Source: Terribacillus saccharophilus (GTDB lineage Bacteria > Bacillota > Bacilli > Bacillales > Amphibacillaceae). From it: DNA of 64,000 nucleotides. Position 1 is the stretch's first letter. Every line of letters starts with the position of its first letter. Below, in pieces: positions 44,867 through 54,110 of this stretch. The position numbers were made by a program, and so were the translations under genes. Where the stretch lies: contig FOCD01000003.1 in NCBI GenBank assembly GCA_900110015.1, forward strand, positions 1 through 64,000, given 5' to 3'. The notes under the pieces were generated by a model. That model did no database searches and was not told the origin of the DNA. It saw only the letters and a program-made list of their open reading frames with translations.

Positions 44867-47083
44867 TTAGTTAGATGTAGAACGCAAATAGTAAGATGTC
44901 TTGATACCAGAATCCCAAACAGCAATATGCAAATCAAGCAATTCTTTTGCTTTGATGGAGTTCGGAACATACATATTGAAAGAAATAGCTTGGTCAATAT
45001 GCTTTTGGCGCGCTGCATTTTGCTTCACGCTCCACTGCTGGTCGATTTCATAAGCTGATTTATAGAAACGATCTGTTTCTTCATTCAAATCAGGTGCAGT
45101 AACCGGAATCTTGTAGTCCTTTTTCTCTTCAGAATAGAACTTGCTGAAGATCGGATCTGTCGTAGCCGTACTTCCTGCAATCAACGCAGTAGAAGAGTTT
45201 GGTGCTACCGCCATCAAGTACGCGTTACGCATACCATTTTCTTTAACCTGCTCCTGCAGACCTTTCCAGTCAAGCTCAGAATCACCAGTTGTATAGCCTT
45301 TATTATCGAAGTAGCTTCCATTTTCCCAATCAGAACCTTCGAAAACAGGATAAACACCTTTTTCCTTCGCTATTTCCATGCTGGATTGAATTGTCAGGTA
45401 AGCAATTTTCTCATACAGTTCATCTGCATATGCAACAGCTTCATCACTTTCCCAATCGATTTGTTTCAATGCAAGCAAGTGATGCCATCCAAACGTTCCG
45501 AGTCCAATGGCACGGTATTTCTGGTTTGTAATCTGAGCTTGCAAAACAGGAATTGTATTCAAATCAATAACATTATCCAGCATACGAACCTGGATTGGAA
45601 TCAGGCGTTCCAAGACGTCTTCTGTAACTGCCTTCGCCAAAGAGATGGAGGAAAGGTTACATACAACAAAGTCACCTGGTTCTTTCGTGATAATGATTTT
45701 ACCGTCTTGTGTAACTTGTTCTGTCATGATAGTCGGGCTTTGGTTCTGCATGATTTCCGTACAAAGGTTACTAGAGTAAATCATACCAGCATGCTTGTTG
45801 GCATTTTGACGATTGACTTCATCGCGGTAGAACATGAACGGGCCGCCTGTTTCAAGCTGGCTGCGCAGAATACGCTTCATCACATTGATAGCCGGAATCT
45901 CTTCCTTATGCAAGTCTGAATTCTCTACACATGCCCAGTACTTTTCACGGAAGGAACCGTCGCCTCTTGTCTCATCGTAGAAATCTTCCAAAGAAAAGCC
46001 CATTACGCGACGTACTTCATGTGGATCAAATAGATACCAATTACCGCGTGATTGTACTTGTTCCATGAAGATATCAGGCAGACAAACACCAGTGAACAAA
46101 TCATGTGTACGCTGACGCTCATCTCCATTATTCAACTTCGCATCAAGGAATGGGAAAATATCTTTATGCCAAATATCAAGATACGTGGCAATTGCACCTT
46201 TACGCTGACCAAGCTGATCAACACTTACCGCTGTATTGTTAAGCTGTTTCATCCAAGGAAGCACACCAGAAGATGCACCTTCAAAGCCTTTGATTGCACT
46301 GCCTCGGCTGCGGATCTTACCTAGATAGACACCGATACCGCCGCCGTTTTTAGAAAGGTTGGCGATGTCTGTGTTGCTGTCGAAAATCCCTTGCAAGCTG
46401 TCATCAACTGTATCAATGAAGCAGCTGGAAAGCTGACCATAGCTCTTTCCGGAGTTAGACAATGTCGGAGTAGCGACTGTCATGTATAGATTGCTCAATG
46501 CCCAGTAAGCTTCTGTTACAAGCTCTTTGCGCGTTTCCTTAGGCTCCTTGCTCATGACTGTCATTGCGATAATCATGAACCTCTCCTGCGGAAGCTCGTA
46601 AGTTCCGCCCTTGTGGTCGGTAGCCAGATAACGATCTGCCAGCGTACGCAAACCAATATATGTGAACAGTCCGTCTTTCTTATAATCGATCAAGCTGTGG
46701 AAATGATTGATTTCATCTTCACTGTATGTGTCGAGAAGGAATTTATTATAGATACCGATCTCAGTCAATTGCTGAATCAAGCTGTAGAATGATCCGTATT
46801 TTTCTTCGAAATTGTAACCTCGGTTTTGTGATGCTTGGAAATAAAGCTGTTCAAGATACAAGCTAGCAGCGATATATGTCCATTGCGGCTCTTCTTCATC
46901 CAGCTGTGACAAGCCTTCCAATATAAGTTGGTTCAACCACTCTTTATCGGATGACCAGGCCTTCTGCTCCATCAGGCGCTCACCATATTGAATCAGATGT
47001 TTTGCATCAGCTTCTGCAAAGCGTGATTCGAGCACGGCTGCTACATGCTCTTTCCAATTGACTGTTTGTGTCGTATCTAACAT
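44867..47083 (-). CDS. nrdA: Ribonucleoside-diphosphate reductase, large (alpha) subunit
   Basis: A 738-residue class I ribonucleotide reductase large chain. The three active-site cysteines are seen in LSSCFIDTVDDSL, SNLCTEIM and VVCNLSSI; ALIAGSTATTDPIF is the usual C-terminal region block. It reduces ribonucleotides for DNA synthesis with a radical-bearing beta subunit. Two oddities: the chain ends ...YYLRSTSN without the C-terminal CxxC pair used for reduction by thioredoxin or NrdH, and no beta-subunit gene lies beside it. NrdR boxes lie upstream. GGAGGAGG precedes the ATG. Confidence 0.93.
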   Translation of the reverse strand: MLDTTQTVNWKEHVAAVLESRFAEADAKHLIQYGERLMEQKAWSSDKEWLNQLILEGLSQLDEEEPQWTYIAASLYLEQLYFQASQNRGYNFEEKYGSFYSLIQQLTEIGIYNKFLLDTYSEDEINHFHSLIDYKKDGLFTYIGLRTLADRYLATDHKGGTYELPQERFMIIAMTVMSKEPKETRKELVTEAYWALSNLYMTVATPTLSNSGKSYGQLSSCFIDTVDDSLQGIFDSNTDIANLSKNGGGIGVYLGKIRSRGSAIKGFEGASSGVLPWMKQLNNTAVSVDQLGQRKGAIATYLDIWHKDIFPFLDAKLNNGDERQRTHDLFTGVCLPDIFMEQVQSRGNWYLFDPHEVRRVMGFSLEDFYDETRGDGSFREKYWACVENSDLHKEEIPAINVMKRILRSQLETGGPFMFYRDEVNRQNANKHAGMIYSSNLCTEIMQNQSPTIMTEQVTQDGKIIITKEPGDFVVCNLSSISLAKAVTEDVLERLIPIQVRMLDNVIDLNTIPVLQAQITNQKYRAIGLGTFGWHHLLALKQIDWESDEAVAYADELYEKIAYLTIQSSMEIAKEKGVYPVFEGSDWENGSYFDNKGYTTGDSELDWKGLQEQVKENGMRNAYLMAVAPNSSTALIAGSTATTDPIFSKFYSEEKKDYKIPVTAPDLNEETDRFYKSAYEIDQQWSVKQNAARQKHIDQAISFNMYVPNSIKAKELLDLHIAVWDSGIKTSYYLRSTSN

Positions 47084-47278
47084 GTTGAAACTTCCTCCTC
47101 CAAAATACAGGTGTAATTGTAAGTACTTCTTCCCCTAAACGCACAAAGTGAGCAACTACCAGGAAACTGTCTATTCTGTCCGCACTACTAGATACAGTAG
47201 TAACATAGATCAGAATCGACAAATAAAAAGTGTCTGAGAACACTGTCTATCAAGCAAATGAAGCGATTTCTTCATCTA

Positions 47279-47344
47279 CTATCGATACCCGGCTTGCTCG
47301 CCTTCGAAACTATATATAGTATTAAATTATGCCTTCACTAACAA
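47279..47344 (-). promoter_or_regulatory. nrd promoter with two NrdR boxes
   Basis: Minus-strand TTGTTA (47339-47344), 17-nt spacer, TACTAT (47316-47321). A near-perfect NrdR box (CTATATATAG core, 47310-47319) covers the -10, and a degenerate one (CTATCGATAc, 47279-47288) lies downstream; the centres are 31 bp apart, the usual spacing. The transcript would have a leader of about 225 nt. The rest of 47345-47562 shows no gene. Confidence 0.8.
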
Positions 47345-47562
47345 GATGTTGTATAAATGACTTTACCATATATCCATAACTCTTTCAATCTCTACTTTTT
47401 TCAACGGCCGTATTTCACAATCTATCGCAAAAAAGAAACTGCCATCTTTCGAGGTTTTTTGCTGTCGAAAAATTGTTTGTGATTTTTGGCGATTCTATCT
47501 CCAGCACTCGACATTCCTAAAGCTTAAAGGTACGATAAAAGTGCATGCTAAGGAGGGATTAT

Positions 47563-48441
47563 ATGGGAACTATCAGAAAGGTAGGATTCATCGGTACAGG
47601 CGTTATGGGAAAAAGTATGAGCCGCAATTTAATGCAGGCAGGCTTTGAACTGGCTGTCTATACACGAACGAAAGCGAAAGCTGAAGAATTGATTGATGCT
47701 GGTGCAGTTTGGCACGATACACCCGCGAGCCTCGCTGCCAGTGTGGATGCAGTAATTACGATGGTTGGCTACCCAAGCGATGTTCGGGAAGTCTACTTTG
47801 GCGAAAATGGTATTATTCATCACGCACGCCCAGGCACCTATGTAATCGATATGACGACCTCGAAGCCAGCGCTTGCCGAGGAAATCCATTCTGAAGCGAA
47901 AGATAAAGGTATCTTCGCATTGGATGCTCCTGTTTCAGGTGGAGATGTTGGTGCGCAGAACGGAAAGCTCGCCATCATGGTCGGCGGTGAAGCAGACGCA
48001 TTTCAAGCTGTCCTTCCAGTGTTCGAAGCAATGGGCGAAAACATCATTCTTCAAGGACCTGCCGGTTTCGGACAGCATACGAAGCTGATCAATCAGGTAA
48101 CCATCGCTAGCAATATGGTCGGCGTTTGCGAAGCGATTGCTTATGCAGAGCACGCAGGCATGGATCCATCAAAGGTGCTCCAGTCGATAACGACAGGTGC
48201 TGCCGGAAGCTTCAGCTTGAGCAACCTTGCTCCCCGGATGATCAAAGGAGATTATGATCCTGGTTTCTACGTGAAACACTTCATCAAGGACATGAAGCTC
48301 GCTTTGGAAGCAGCCAATGAAATGGGTATGACTACACCAGGACTAGAACTGAGCCTCTCCCTATATGAACGACTTGCCGAAAATGGCGACGAGGATCTCG
48401 GAACACAAGCACTGATCAAATTATTCACTAAGAAAGCATAA
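47563..48441 (+). CDS. NAD(P)-dependent 3-hydroxyisobutyrate dehydrogenase-family protein (YkwC)
   Basis: A 292-residue beta-hydroxyacid dehydrogenase. Rossmann motif GFIGTGVMGKSMSRNLMQAG, substrate motif DAPVSGGDVGAQNGKL, and catalytic lysine region GQHTKLINQ. Resembles B. subtilis YkwC; substrate not known, a 3-hydroxy acid or tartronate semialdehyde is likely. ATG 47563 has GGAGG 6 nt upstream. Confidence 0.9.
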   Translation: MGTIRKVGFIGTGVMGKSMSRNLMQAGFELAVYTRTKAKAEELIDAGAVWHDTPASLAASVDAVITMVGYPSDVREVYFGENGIIHHARPGTYVIDMTTSKPALAEEIHSEAKDKGIFALDAPVSGGDVGAQNGKLAIMVGGEADAFQAVLPVFEAMGENIILQGPAGFGQHTKLINQVTIASNMVGVCEAIAYAEHAGMDPSKVLQSITTGAAGSFSLSNLAPRMIKGDYDPGFYVKHFIKDMKLALEAANEMGMTTPGLELSLSLYERLAENGDEDLGTQALIKLFTKKA

Positions 48442-48444
48442 AAC

Positions 48445-48468
48445 AAGAGGCCAGGAAACTGGCCTCTT
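48445..48468. terminator. Bidirectional terminator between ykwC and AEC transporter genes
   Basis: Stem AAGAGGCCAG-gaaa-CTGGCCTCTT followed by TATAATA; both genes end here. Confidence 0.85.
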
Positions 48469-49370
48469 TATAATAATATATATAATAAGACAGGTAAGGT
48501 AATAAGACTAAGCAGCGTACTGATTAACGTTGCACTCGACACATAAGCAGGTTTAGCGCCAAATTCAAGTGCATATAAAGTCGTATTCGCCGCTGTCGGC
48601 ATCGCAGCGACCAGGATCATGATCTGCTTGACCATGTCATCCACTGGCAGCATCAGTGTGAACAAATAAGCAATCACCGGTGAGATAAGCAACTTTAAAA
48701 CGAGCGCATAAGTTAGACGCTCATATTCAAAGGATTTTAATGAGATATTAGCAAGCTGCATACCAAGCACAATCATCACTGTAGGAATTGCTGCATCCGC
48801 AACAAGGTGGACAGCCTCGGTAATCGGCCCGCTAAGCGGAATGGATAAGACTTGGAACAAAATACCGAGTATCGCTCCATAGATGATTGGAATCTTCAAA
48901 ACAGAAAGGAAGGTAGCACGAGGCGACAGCACAGCCCCTCCGCCTTTAGCTGCTATAAAGACACCGATCGTCACCATCACGAGCTGCTGTAATACAAGCA
49001 GGATAACCGCATAATCAAAGCCTGCTGCACCGAATACGAATAGAACAAGCGGAGTTCCGTAATTGCCATTGTTCATGAACGAAGCACCAAGCATTAAGCT
49101 ATACGTATCCTGTCGGTCAAAGCCGCGCAAAAGACTGATCACGTAACAAATCAAGACCAATGCCAAGCAAATGCCGACAACAAAAATGGCTAAATAGATA
49201 TAATCTGTACTTAGCCGGTTCTCATAAAACGTTTGGAAAGCCAGTACAGGTGACAGCAGATAAACCGACATTTTTGAGATGCTTCGGATGTCGAATTTCA
49301 AAAGCTTCTGTCCAACAAAACCAAGAAGAAAAATGCCGAAGATTGGCAATAAGGTTAATATGTATGCCAC
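48468..49370 (-). CDS. AEC (auxin efflux carrier) family transporter
   Basis: A 300-residue protein with about ten hydrophobic helices. The conserved GASFMNNGNYGTPLVLF is the family's broken helix motif, repeated as MPTAANTTLYALEFG near residue 255. Family members move organic acids such as malate. The start is GTG at 49370. It lies 19 nt after xpt, so both are probably co-transcribed. Confidence 0.87.
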   Translation of the reverse strand: MAYILTLLPIFGIFLLGFVGQKLLKFDIRSISKMSVYLLSPVLAFQTFYENRLSTDYIYLAIFVVGICLALVLICYVISLLRGFDRQDTYSLMLGASFMNNGNYGTPLVLFVFGAAGFDYAVILLVLQQLVMVTIGVFIAAKGGGAVLSPRATFLSVLKIPIIYGAILGILFQVLSIPLSGPITEAVHLVADAAIPTVMIVLGMQLANISLKSFEYERLTYALVLKLLISPVIAYLFTLMLPVDDMVKQIMILVAAMPTAANTTLYALEFGAKPAYVSSATLISTLLSLITLPVLLYILL

Positions 49371-49389
49371 AAACTATCATCCTATCAAG

Positions 49390-49965
49390 TTATGAATTCA
49401 AGAATTCTATTTTCCCCTCACCAATACGTGCAATACGCGCAAGGGATACTACTTCAATACCTAGTTCTTCCAGACGTGACCTTCCTCGTTGAAAGCTCTT
49501 CTCGATGACAATTCCGATACCAGCAACAGTAGCACCCGCTTGATTAAGAATACTAATTAAACCAGCAGCTGCTTCCCCGTTTGCAAGGAAATCATCGATA
49601 ATCAGCACGTGATCTTCCGGCGATAATCTATCCTTTGAAATCGTCACATCAGAATGTACCTGTTTTGTGAACGAATAGACAGACTCGACATAAACATCAC
49701 CCTTCATTGTCAGTGACTTTTGTTTTTTTGCATAAACAACTGGAACATTGAAAGCAAGACCTGCCATAAGCGCCGGAGCAATTCCACCTGCTTCAATCGT
49801 TACGATTTTCGTTACAGGTTTGTGCTGGAATTGACGACGGAACTCCTGGCCTATCTCATATAAAAGGGCCGTGTCCATTTCATGATTCAGAAAGCTATCT
49901 ACTTTGACGATTGTTTCCCCTATAATCGTTCCTCTTTCTTGAATTGCTTTTTGGAGCAGTTCCAT
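49390..49965 (-). CDS. xpt: Xanthine phosphoribosyltransferase
   Basis: A 191-residue type I phosphoribosyltransferase. PRPP motif HVLIIDDFLANGEAAAG, and IEAGGIAPALMAGLAFNVPVVYAKK. Converts xanthine plus PRPP to XMP in purine salvage. AAGGAG lies before the ATG. In B. subtilis xpt is preceded by a guanine riboswitch and followed by pbuX; here neither is seen, and a small gene precedes it with 1 nt between. Confidence 0.94.
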   Translation of the reverse strand: MELLQKAIQERGTIIGETIVKVDSFLNHEMDTALLYEIGQEFRRQFQHKPVTKIVTIEAGGIAPALMAGLAFNVPVVYAKKQKSLTMKGDVYVESVYSFTKQVHSDVTISKDRLSPEDHVLIIDDFLANGEAAAGLISILNQAGATVAGIGIVIEKSFQRGRSRLEELGIEVVSLARIARIGEGKIEFLNS

Positions 49966-49966
49966 C

Positions 49967-50272
49967 TTATCGCTTCTCCTTTCGTTCCTCTGCCACAGAT
50001 GCTACAACGAATGCCAAATCATCATTTCCAAAGAACTGCAGCACTTCCACTACCATCTCATCTGAAATATCAGAGGCTTCTTCTTTAGGAAGAACTTCTT
50101 CCAACGCTTCTTTAAGCGCTTCATTTTTTCCTTGGTTCGGATAAGCTTGTTCATATAAGAAAACAGCATCAAGATTATGATTCGTACACCATTGGGCAAA
50201 GATCCGGATCATCATCCGTTCATCTTCTTGGTATTTTTCAATGATCTTTTTGGAAAGCTCGTCTTGACTCAT
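49967..50272 (-). CDS. Hypothetical acidic protein (101 aa)
   Basis: I do not recognise this protein. It is acidic, mostly helical, without signal or TM segments; a pattern MIRIFAQWCTNHNLDAVFLYEQAYP precedes two Glu-rich segments. GGGGAG lies about 10 nt before ATG. The gene is 1 nt ahead of xpt, and is presumably co-transcribed with it. Confidence 0.75.
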   Translation of the reverse strand: MSQDELSKKIIEKYQEDERMMIRIFAQWCTNHNLDAVFLYEQAYPNQGKNEALKEALEEVLPKEEASDISDEMVVEVLQFFGNDDLAFVVASVAEERKEKR

Positions 50273-50303
50273 CAGCGCTCATCTCCCCTTAAAAATGATA
50301 AAA

Positions 50304-50333
50304 GACGCATCCTGGAAAATTCCAGAATGCGCC
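50304..50333 (-). terminator. Terminator after the cold-shock gene
   Basis: Minus-strand stem GGCGCATTCTGGAA with TTCCAGGATGCGTC and UUUUAU tail. Confidence 0.88.
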
Positions 50334-50353
50334 TCTGTCGTCATTGTATGAAA

Positions 50354-50551
50354 TTACAGACGAGTTACGTTAGCAGCTTGTGGGCCGCGGTTGCCTTCAA
50401 CGATTTCGAATTCAACTTCTTGACCTTCGTCAAGAGTTTTGAAACCTTCAGATTGGATAGCAGAGAAGTGTACGAATACGTCGTCTCCGTCCTCTCTTTC
50501 GATGAAACCAAAACCTTTGTCTGCGTTAAACCATTTTACTTTTCCAGTCAT
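50354..50551 (-). CDS. cspD: Cold-shock protein (CspB/CspD type)
   Basis: A 65-residue OB-fold cold-shock protein. RNP1 KGFGFIE and RNP2 VFVHFSAI bind single-stranded RNA or DNA. AAGGAGG precedes ATG 50551. The long leader of about 117 nt from the promoter at 50675-50703 is usual for csp genes, where it affects cold translation. Which paralogue this is cannot be told; the name cspD is tentative. Confidence 0.95.
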   Translation of the reverse strand: MTGKVKWFNADKGFGFIEREDGDDVFVHFSAIQSEGFKTLDEGQEVEFEIVEGNRGPQAANVTRL

Positions 50552-50674
50552 TTAAATGACCTCCTTACAATAGAAGTACAAAAGTACAGGTATTGAATCG
50601 TTATACCTTTACACCACTTATTGTGAAAGAGATCGTAAAGATTATTCAACCGTACCGTTTCCTTTTGCTACTTA

Positions 50675-50703
50675 AGAGTACCTTTTTTTGAATAAGAATG
50701 CAA
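50675..50703 (-). promoter_or_regulatory. Promoter of the cold-shock gene
   Basis: Minus-strand TTGCAT (50698-50703), 17-nt spacer, TACTCT (50675-50680). Confidence 0.65.
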
Positions 50704-50819
50704 GTCAATTACAACTATTTTTCCAAAAATAGTTCATAATGAGCCGTACGCCCTATAAAAGCGCTTTCTTTAACGATATCACTTGCGGAATACGCTTACA
50801 CATAGACGCATATATACCT

Positions 50820-50833
50820 GTGACTATAGTCAC
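50820..50833. repeat. Perfect palindrome upstream of corA
   Basis: GTGACTATAGTCAC, a 14-bp perfect palindrome. Its left ten bases recur at 50958-50967 over the corA -10 region, 138 bp downstream. The 50704-50929 interval has no gene that I can support. Confidence 0.75.
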
Positions 50834-50929
50834 GGTTTTTGCTCCAAAATCCGACAAACGCGCCTATTTACTTCCAGTTTAGCCACTCTACTTCTTTTTC
50901 ATACCCTCTTGCGAGAAGAAATATTCCTG

Positions 50930-50967
50930 TTGACAGTTCTTACCCCATTTTTTTATAGTGACTATAG
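50930..50967 (+). promoter_or_regulatory. corA promoter with operator-like element
   Basis: TTGACA (50930-50935), 18-nt spacer, TATAGT (50954-50959), overlapped by GTGACTATAG (50958-50967), a copy of the upstream palindrome half. Confidence 0.72.
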
Positions 50968-51013
50968 CTTACGAACATTGTGAAATAATAAACGTAACGG
51001 AAGGGGTGGCACA

Positions 51014-51982
51014 ATGATTAAGACGTATCTCTATGATCATCAGACTGACACGATGCATACAAATATCTCTTTGAAAAACAGTAATCGTCATTTGGAGGAT
51101 CCTGACAATCTCTTGTGGATTGATGCCTATGATGTACAGTCTCACGAATTGGATGAAATTGCCGGGATATTTGATTTCCACCCGCTGGCAATCGAAGACT
51201 GCCTGCATGACAGCCCCCGCGCTAAAGTCGATGATTATGATGCATACAAATTCTTCGTCTTCCATGCCCTGCGTTACAACGAGGAAAGTGACAACGAAAT
51301 CACGACCCTTGAACTGAATGTTTTCCTGGGCCCGAATTATGTAGTGACCATCCATAAGCATAAGCTTCGCTGGCTCGGTCAGATGGATGCCATCTGTTCA
51401 CGTTCTTCCCGATTCATGAATCAAGGAGCTGACTTCCTTCTGTATGCACTCGCAGATGGCATTACAGATGAATACTTCCCTGTCTTGGATCGTATTGGAA
51501 TCCGGATTGAGGAACTGGAAGATGAAATGTACAGTGAAGGCGTTAAAGAGGTAACGGAGGAATTCCTTGCCTTAAAACGGACAATTATCTTGATAAGAAG
51601 GGTGATTCTGCCTCAACGGCGGATTTTCCTGAATGTGAACGGAAAATGGAAATTCGATATTAAGGAAGAGAATGTGCCCTTCTATACGGATCTGATTGAT
51701 CACTTGGAACGTATTGTCGACTCAACCGAAACATTCCGTGATTTGGTGAACAGTGCTTTGGATACGTATTATTCCATTATCAGTGCCAAATCGACGGAAA
51801 AGCTTAACGTCCTGACGATTATCTCGACAGTCATGCTGCCGCTTACGTTCGTGACTGGATTCTTCGGAATGAATCTTCCAATACCGTATGCTGATAGTCC
51901 ATGGACGACAGCTGGCGTAAGTGTCTTGCTAGTTTTGATCACTTTCGGCATGTGGCATTATTTCAAGAACAAGCTGTTTTAA
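51014..51982 (+). CDS. corA: CorA-family magnesium transporter
   Basis: A 322-residue CorA protein: long cytosolic N-terminal alpha/beta domain, then two C-terminal TM helices. The signature FFGMNLPIP contains the GMN selectivity motif; TM1 is preceded by LNVLTIISTVMLPLTFVTG. It forms a pentameric Mg2+ channel. GGAAGGGG precedes the ATG. Confidence 0.95.
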   Translation: MIKTYLYDHQTDTMHTNISLKNSNRHLEDPDNLLWIDAYDVQSHELDEIAGIFDFHPLAIEDCLHDSPRAKVDDYDAYKFFVFHALRYNEESDNEITTLELNVFLGPNYVVTIHKHKLRWLGQMDAICSRSSRFMNQGADFLLYALADGITDEYFPVLDRIGIRIEELEDEMYSEGVKEVTEEFLALKRTIILIRRVILPQRRIFLNVNGKWKFDIKEENVPFYTDLIDHLERIVDSTETFRDLVNSALDTYYSIISAKSTEKLNVLTIISTVMLPLTFVTGFFGMNLPIPYADSPWTTAGVSVLLVLITFGMWHYFKNKLF

Positions 51983-52098
51983 AATTCCATTTGTACTGGA
52001 CTTCCTTTCGTGTTAAAATATTTGATTGCAAGAGTATAAATAACGACATATCGCCTAATTTTGTATCTTGCAAATATAAATGACAGGTGGAAAAAATA

Positions 52099-53058
52099 AT
52101 GAGTGATTATCGAGTATTACTGTATTACAACTATGTAGATATTGAAGATCCCGAAGCTTTTGCCCAAGAACATCTAAAAGCATGTAAGGAACTCGGCCTT
52201 AAAGGCCGTATCCTTGTAGCAAAAGAAGGTATCAATGGTACTTGCTCCGGAACAATTGAACAAACACAAGCTTATATGGATATGATGCACGCGAAACCTG
52301 GTTTTGAAGAAATGGTCTTCAAAATCGACGAAGCGGATGAACATGCTTTCAAGAAAATGCATGTGCGCGCGCGTCCTGAATTGGTAACGCTGCGTCTTGA
52401 AGATGATATAGATCCTCGCGAGATGACAGGTAATTACCTATCTCCACAGGAATTTTACGAAGCGATGCAGGACGAGAACACCGTCGTTTTGGATGCACGG
52501 AATGATTATGAATTTGATCTTGGTCACTTCCGCGGTGCGATCCGCCCTGACATTGAAACATTCCGCGACCTGCCAGACTGGGTCCGTGAAAACAAAGATA
52601 TTTTAGAAGGCAAACGCGTTTTGACATACTGCACAGGCGGTATCCGTTGTGAGAAGTTCTCCGGCTGGCTAGTTCGCGAAGGTTTTGAGGATGTCGGTCA
52701 ATTACACGGCGGTATTGCCACTTACGGAAAAGATCCTGAAGTACAAGGCAAACTTTGGGACGGCCGCATGTACGTGTTCGATACACGTATCTCCGTACCA
52801 ATCAACCAAACAGAACACGTTATCGTTGCTAAAGATTACTTCGATGGACAGCCTTGTGAACGTTATGTTAATTGTGCAGATCCTTCCTGTAACCGCCAGA
52901 TTATCTGCTCTGAAGAAAATGAGCACAAATATCTTCGCGGCTGTTCCGACAGCTGCCGCCGTTCTTCTCGTAACATGTACGTTGCAGAACACGGCTTGTC
53001 TGAGGAAGAAGTGGAAGCACGTCTTGCGAAATTAGATAACGAAACAGTAACAAACTAA
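52099..53058 (+). CDS. trhO: tRNA uridine(34) hydroxylase TrhO (rhodanese-related)
   Basis: A 319-residue protein of the YceA/YbfQ family. N-terminal ferredoxin-like UPF0176 domain, a rhodanese domain with active-site loop [10 protein letters not shown] (about residues 180-190), and a C-terminal Cys-rich end with [12 protein letters not shown] and CSDSC that may bind zinc. The enzyme hydroxylates U34 of certain tRNAs. ATG 52099 with AGGTGG upstream is preferred to GTG 52087. Confidence 0.93.
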   Translation: MSDYRVLLYYNYVDIEDPEAFAQEHLKACKELGLKGRILVAKEGINGTCSGTIEQTQAYMDMMHAKPGFEEMVFKIDEADEHAFKKMHVRARPELVTLRLEDDIDPREMTGNYLSPQEFYEAMQDENTVVLDARNDYEFDLGHFRGAIRPDIETFRDLPDWVRENKDILEGKRVLTYCTGGIRCEKFSGWLVREGFEDVGQLHGGIATYGKDPEVQGKLWDGRMYVFDTRISVPINQTEHVIVAKDYFDGQPCERYVNCADPSCNRQIICSEENEHKYLRGCSDSCRRSSRNMYVAEHGLSEEEVEARLAKLDNETVTN

Positions 53059-53083
53059 AAAGAACCCCTCGACGGGGTTCTTT
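53059..53083. terminator. Terminator between trhO and the VOC gene
   Basis: Stem AAAGAACCCC-tcgac-GGGGTTCTTT with U7 on the plus strand; both genes converge here. Confidence 0.92.
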
Positions 53084-53085
53084 TT

Positions 53086-53454
53086 TTAATGCCATTCCAA
53101 AAATTCCAGTCTGTTGCCGAAGGGGTCATTCACATAAATACGATCAGCACCCGGTAAGTCAGTATCATCGATGAAATCCACATCGTGTTCATCTAAATGA
53201 CGTCTGAGAGACAGCAGCCCCTCTACTTCAAAAGCAGGATGGGCTTTTCGTGCTGGTGAAAAAGGTTCCTCTACACCCATATGAACGATAATATCGTTAC
53301 AGTTGAACCAAACTCCACCTCTCGCTTGTAAGATGGCTGGTTTCTCAATTTCTTCAAATCCGAAAATACCCACGAAAAACTCCCTCGCCTGCTCTTCGCT
53401 GCCGCTTGGACAAGCAAGCTGTACATGATCAAATCGTTTCAGGAAAAACTCCAC
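53086..53454 (-). CDS. VOC-family (glyoxalase/fosfomycin resistance fold) protein
   Basis: A 122-residue VOC protein with the paired beta-alpha-beta-beta-beta pattern: FDHVQLACPSG... at the start and YVNDPFGNRLEFLEWH at the end, holding candidate metal ligands His and Glu. Substrate unknown; it may be a lyase or dioxygenase-like enzyme. GGAG-type site precedes the ATG; it is divergent from gpx. Confidence 0.87.
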   Translation of the reverse strand: MEFFLKRFDHVQLACPSGSEEQAREFFVGIFGFEEIEKPAILQARGGVWFNCNDIIVHMGVEEPFSPARKAHPAFEVEGLLSLRRHLDEHDVDFIDDTDLPGADRIYVNDPFGNRLEFLEWH

Positions 53455-53559
53455 AGGAACAACCCCCTTTTTCTACATTCTACCATTAAGGGACTGATTG
53501 TTATCGCTTCTTCACTGTTTGTGCTACATTGTAAGTGCAGACAAGAGGAGGAGAACGAC

Positions 53560-54048
53560 ATGACAGTATACGATTATTCTGCTGTTACTATAGACGGGAA
53601 GGAAGTTAGTTTAAAGGAATACGCTGGAAAAGCACTCGTCATCGTAAATACAGCAAGCAAATGCGGTTTTGCACCTCAGCTGGAACAGCTGCAGGAATTG
53701 TATAAGGATTATCAGGACGACGGTCTCGTGATACTTGGTTTCCCATGCAACCAATTTATGAACCAGGAACCTGGTAGCAGTGAAGAAATTGCCGCAGTAT
53801 GTCAGCGCAATTACGGCGTCAGCTTTCCGATGTTTGATAAAGTAAAAGTGAATGGACCAGATGCCCACCCACTTTATAAGCATTTGACCAGTCAGGCAGG
53901 CGGACTATTCTCCAAAAATATCAAATGGAATTTCACAAAGTTTCTCGTAGATGCGGATGGAAATGTCGTTGAGCGATTTGCACCAAAGACCAGTCCAATG
54001 GATATGAAACTTGCAATCGAAAAACTGCTAGAACAGTCCAGCAGATGA
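53560..54048 (+). CDS. bsaA: Glutathione peroxidase-family thiol peroxidase
   Basis: A 162-residue GPx-fold protein. The catalytic cysteine lies in NTASKCGFAPQ (about residue 35), with Gln in GFPCNQF and Trp in KWNFTKFLVD completing the site. In bacilli such enzymes use thioredoxin and reduce organic or lipid peroxides. ATG 53560 has GAGGAGG upstream; the longer frame to 53425 overlaps the VOC gene and is not supported. B. subtilis bsaA is the homologue. Confidence 0.92.
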   Translation: MTVYDYSAVTIDGKEVSLKEYAGKALVIVNTASKCGFAPQLEQLQELYKDYQDDGLVILGFPCNQFMNQEPGSSEEIAAVCQRNYGVSFPMFDKVKVNGPDAHPLYKHLTSQAGGLFSKNIKWNFTKFLVDADGNVVERFAPKTSPMDMKLAIEKLLEQSSR

Positions 54049-54075
54049 TGTCTACATGACACATCTGCTTTTCTT
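54040..54075 (+). terminator. Terminator after gpx
   Basis: Stem AGCAGATG with CATCTGCT overlapping the gpx stop, then TTTTCTT. Confidence 0.75.
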
Positions 54076-54081
54076 ATTCAT

Positions 54082-54110
54082 AAAAAAACCCGCATCCACT
54101 TATGCAGGTT
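54082..54110 (-). terminator. Terminator after the 67-aa gene
   Basis: Minus-strand stem AACCTGCAT with ATGCGGGTT (one wobble) and U7. Confidence 0.8.

Noticed and set aside
47007-47243. Open frame from GTG 47243 across the nrd leader into the nrd gene
   Set aside because: No SD, out of frame with nrd, and overlaps its start; it lies in the leader downstream of the NrdR-box promoter.
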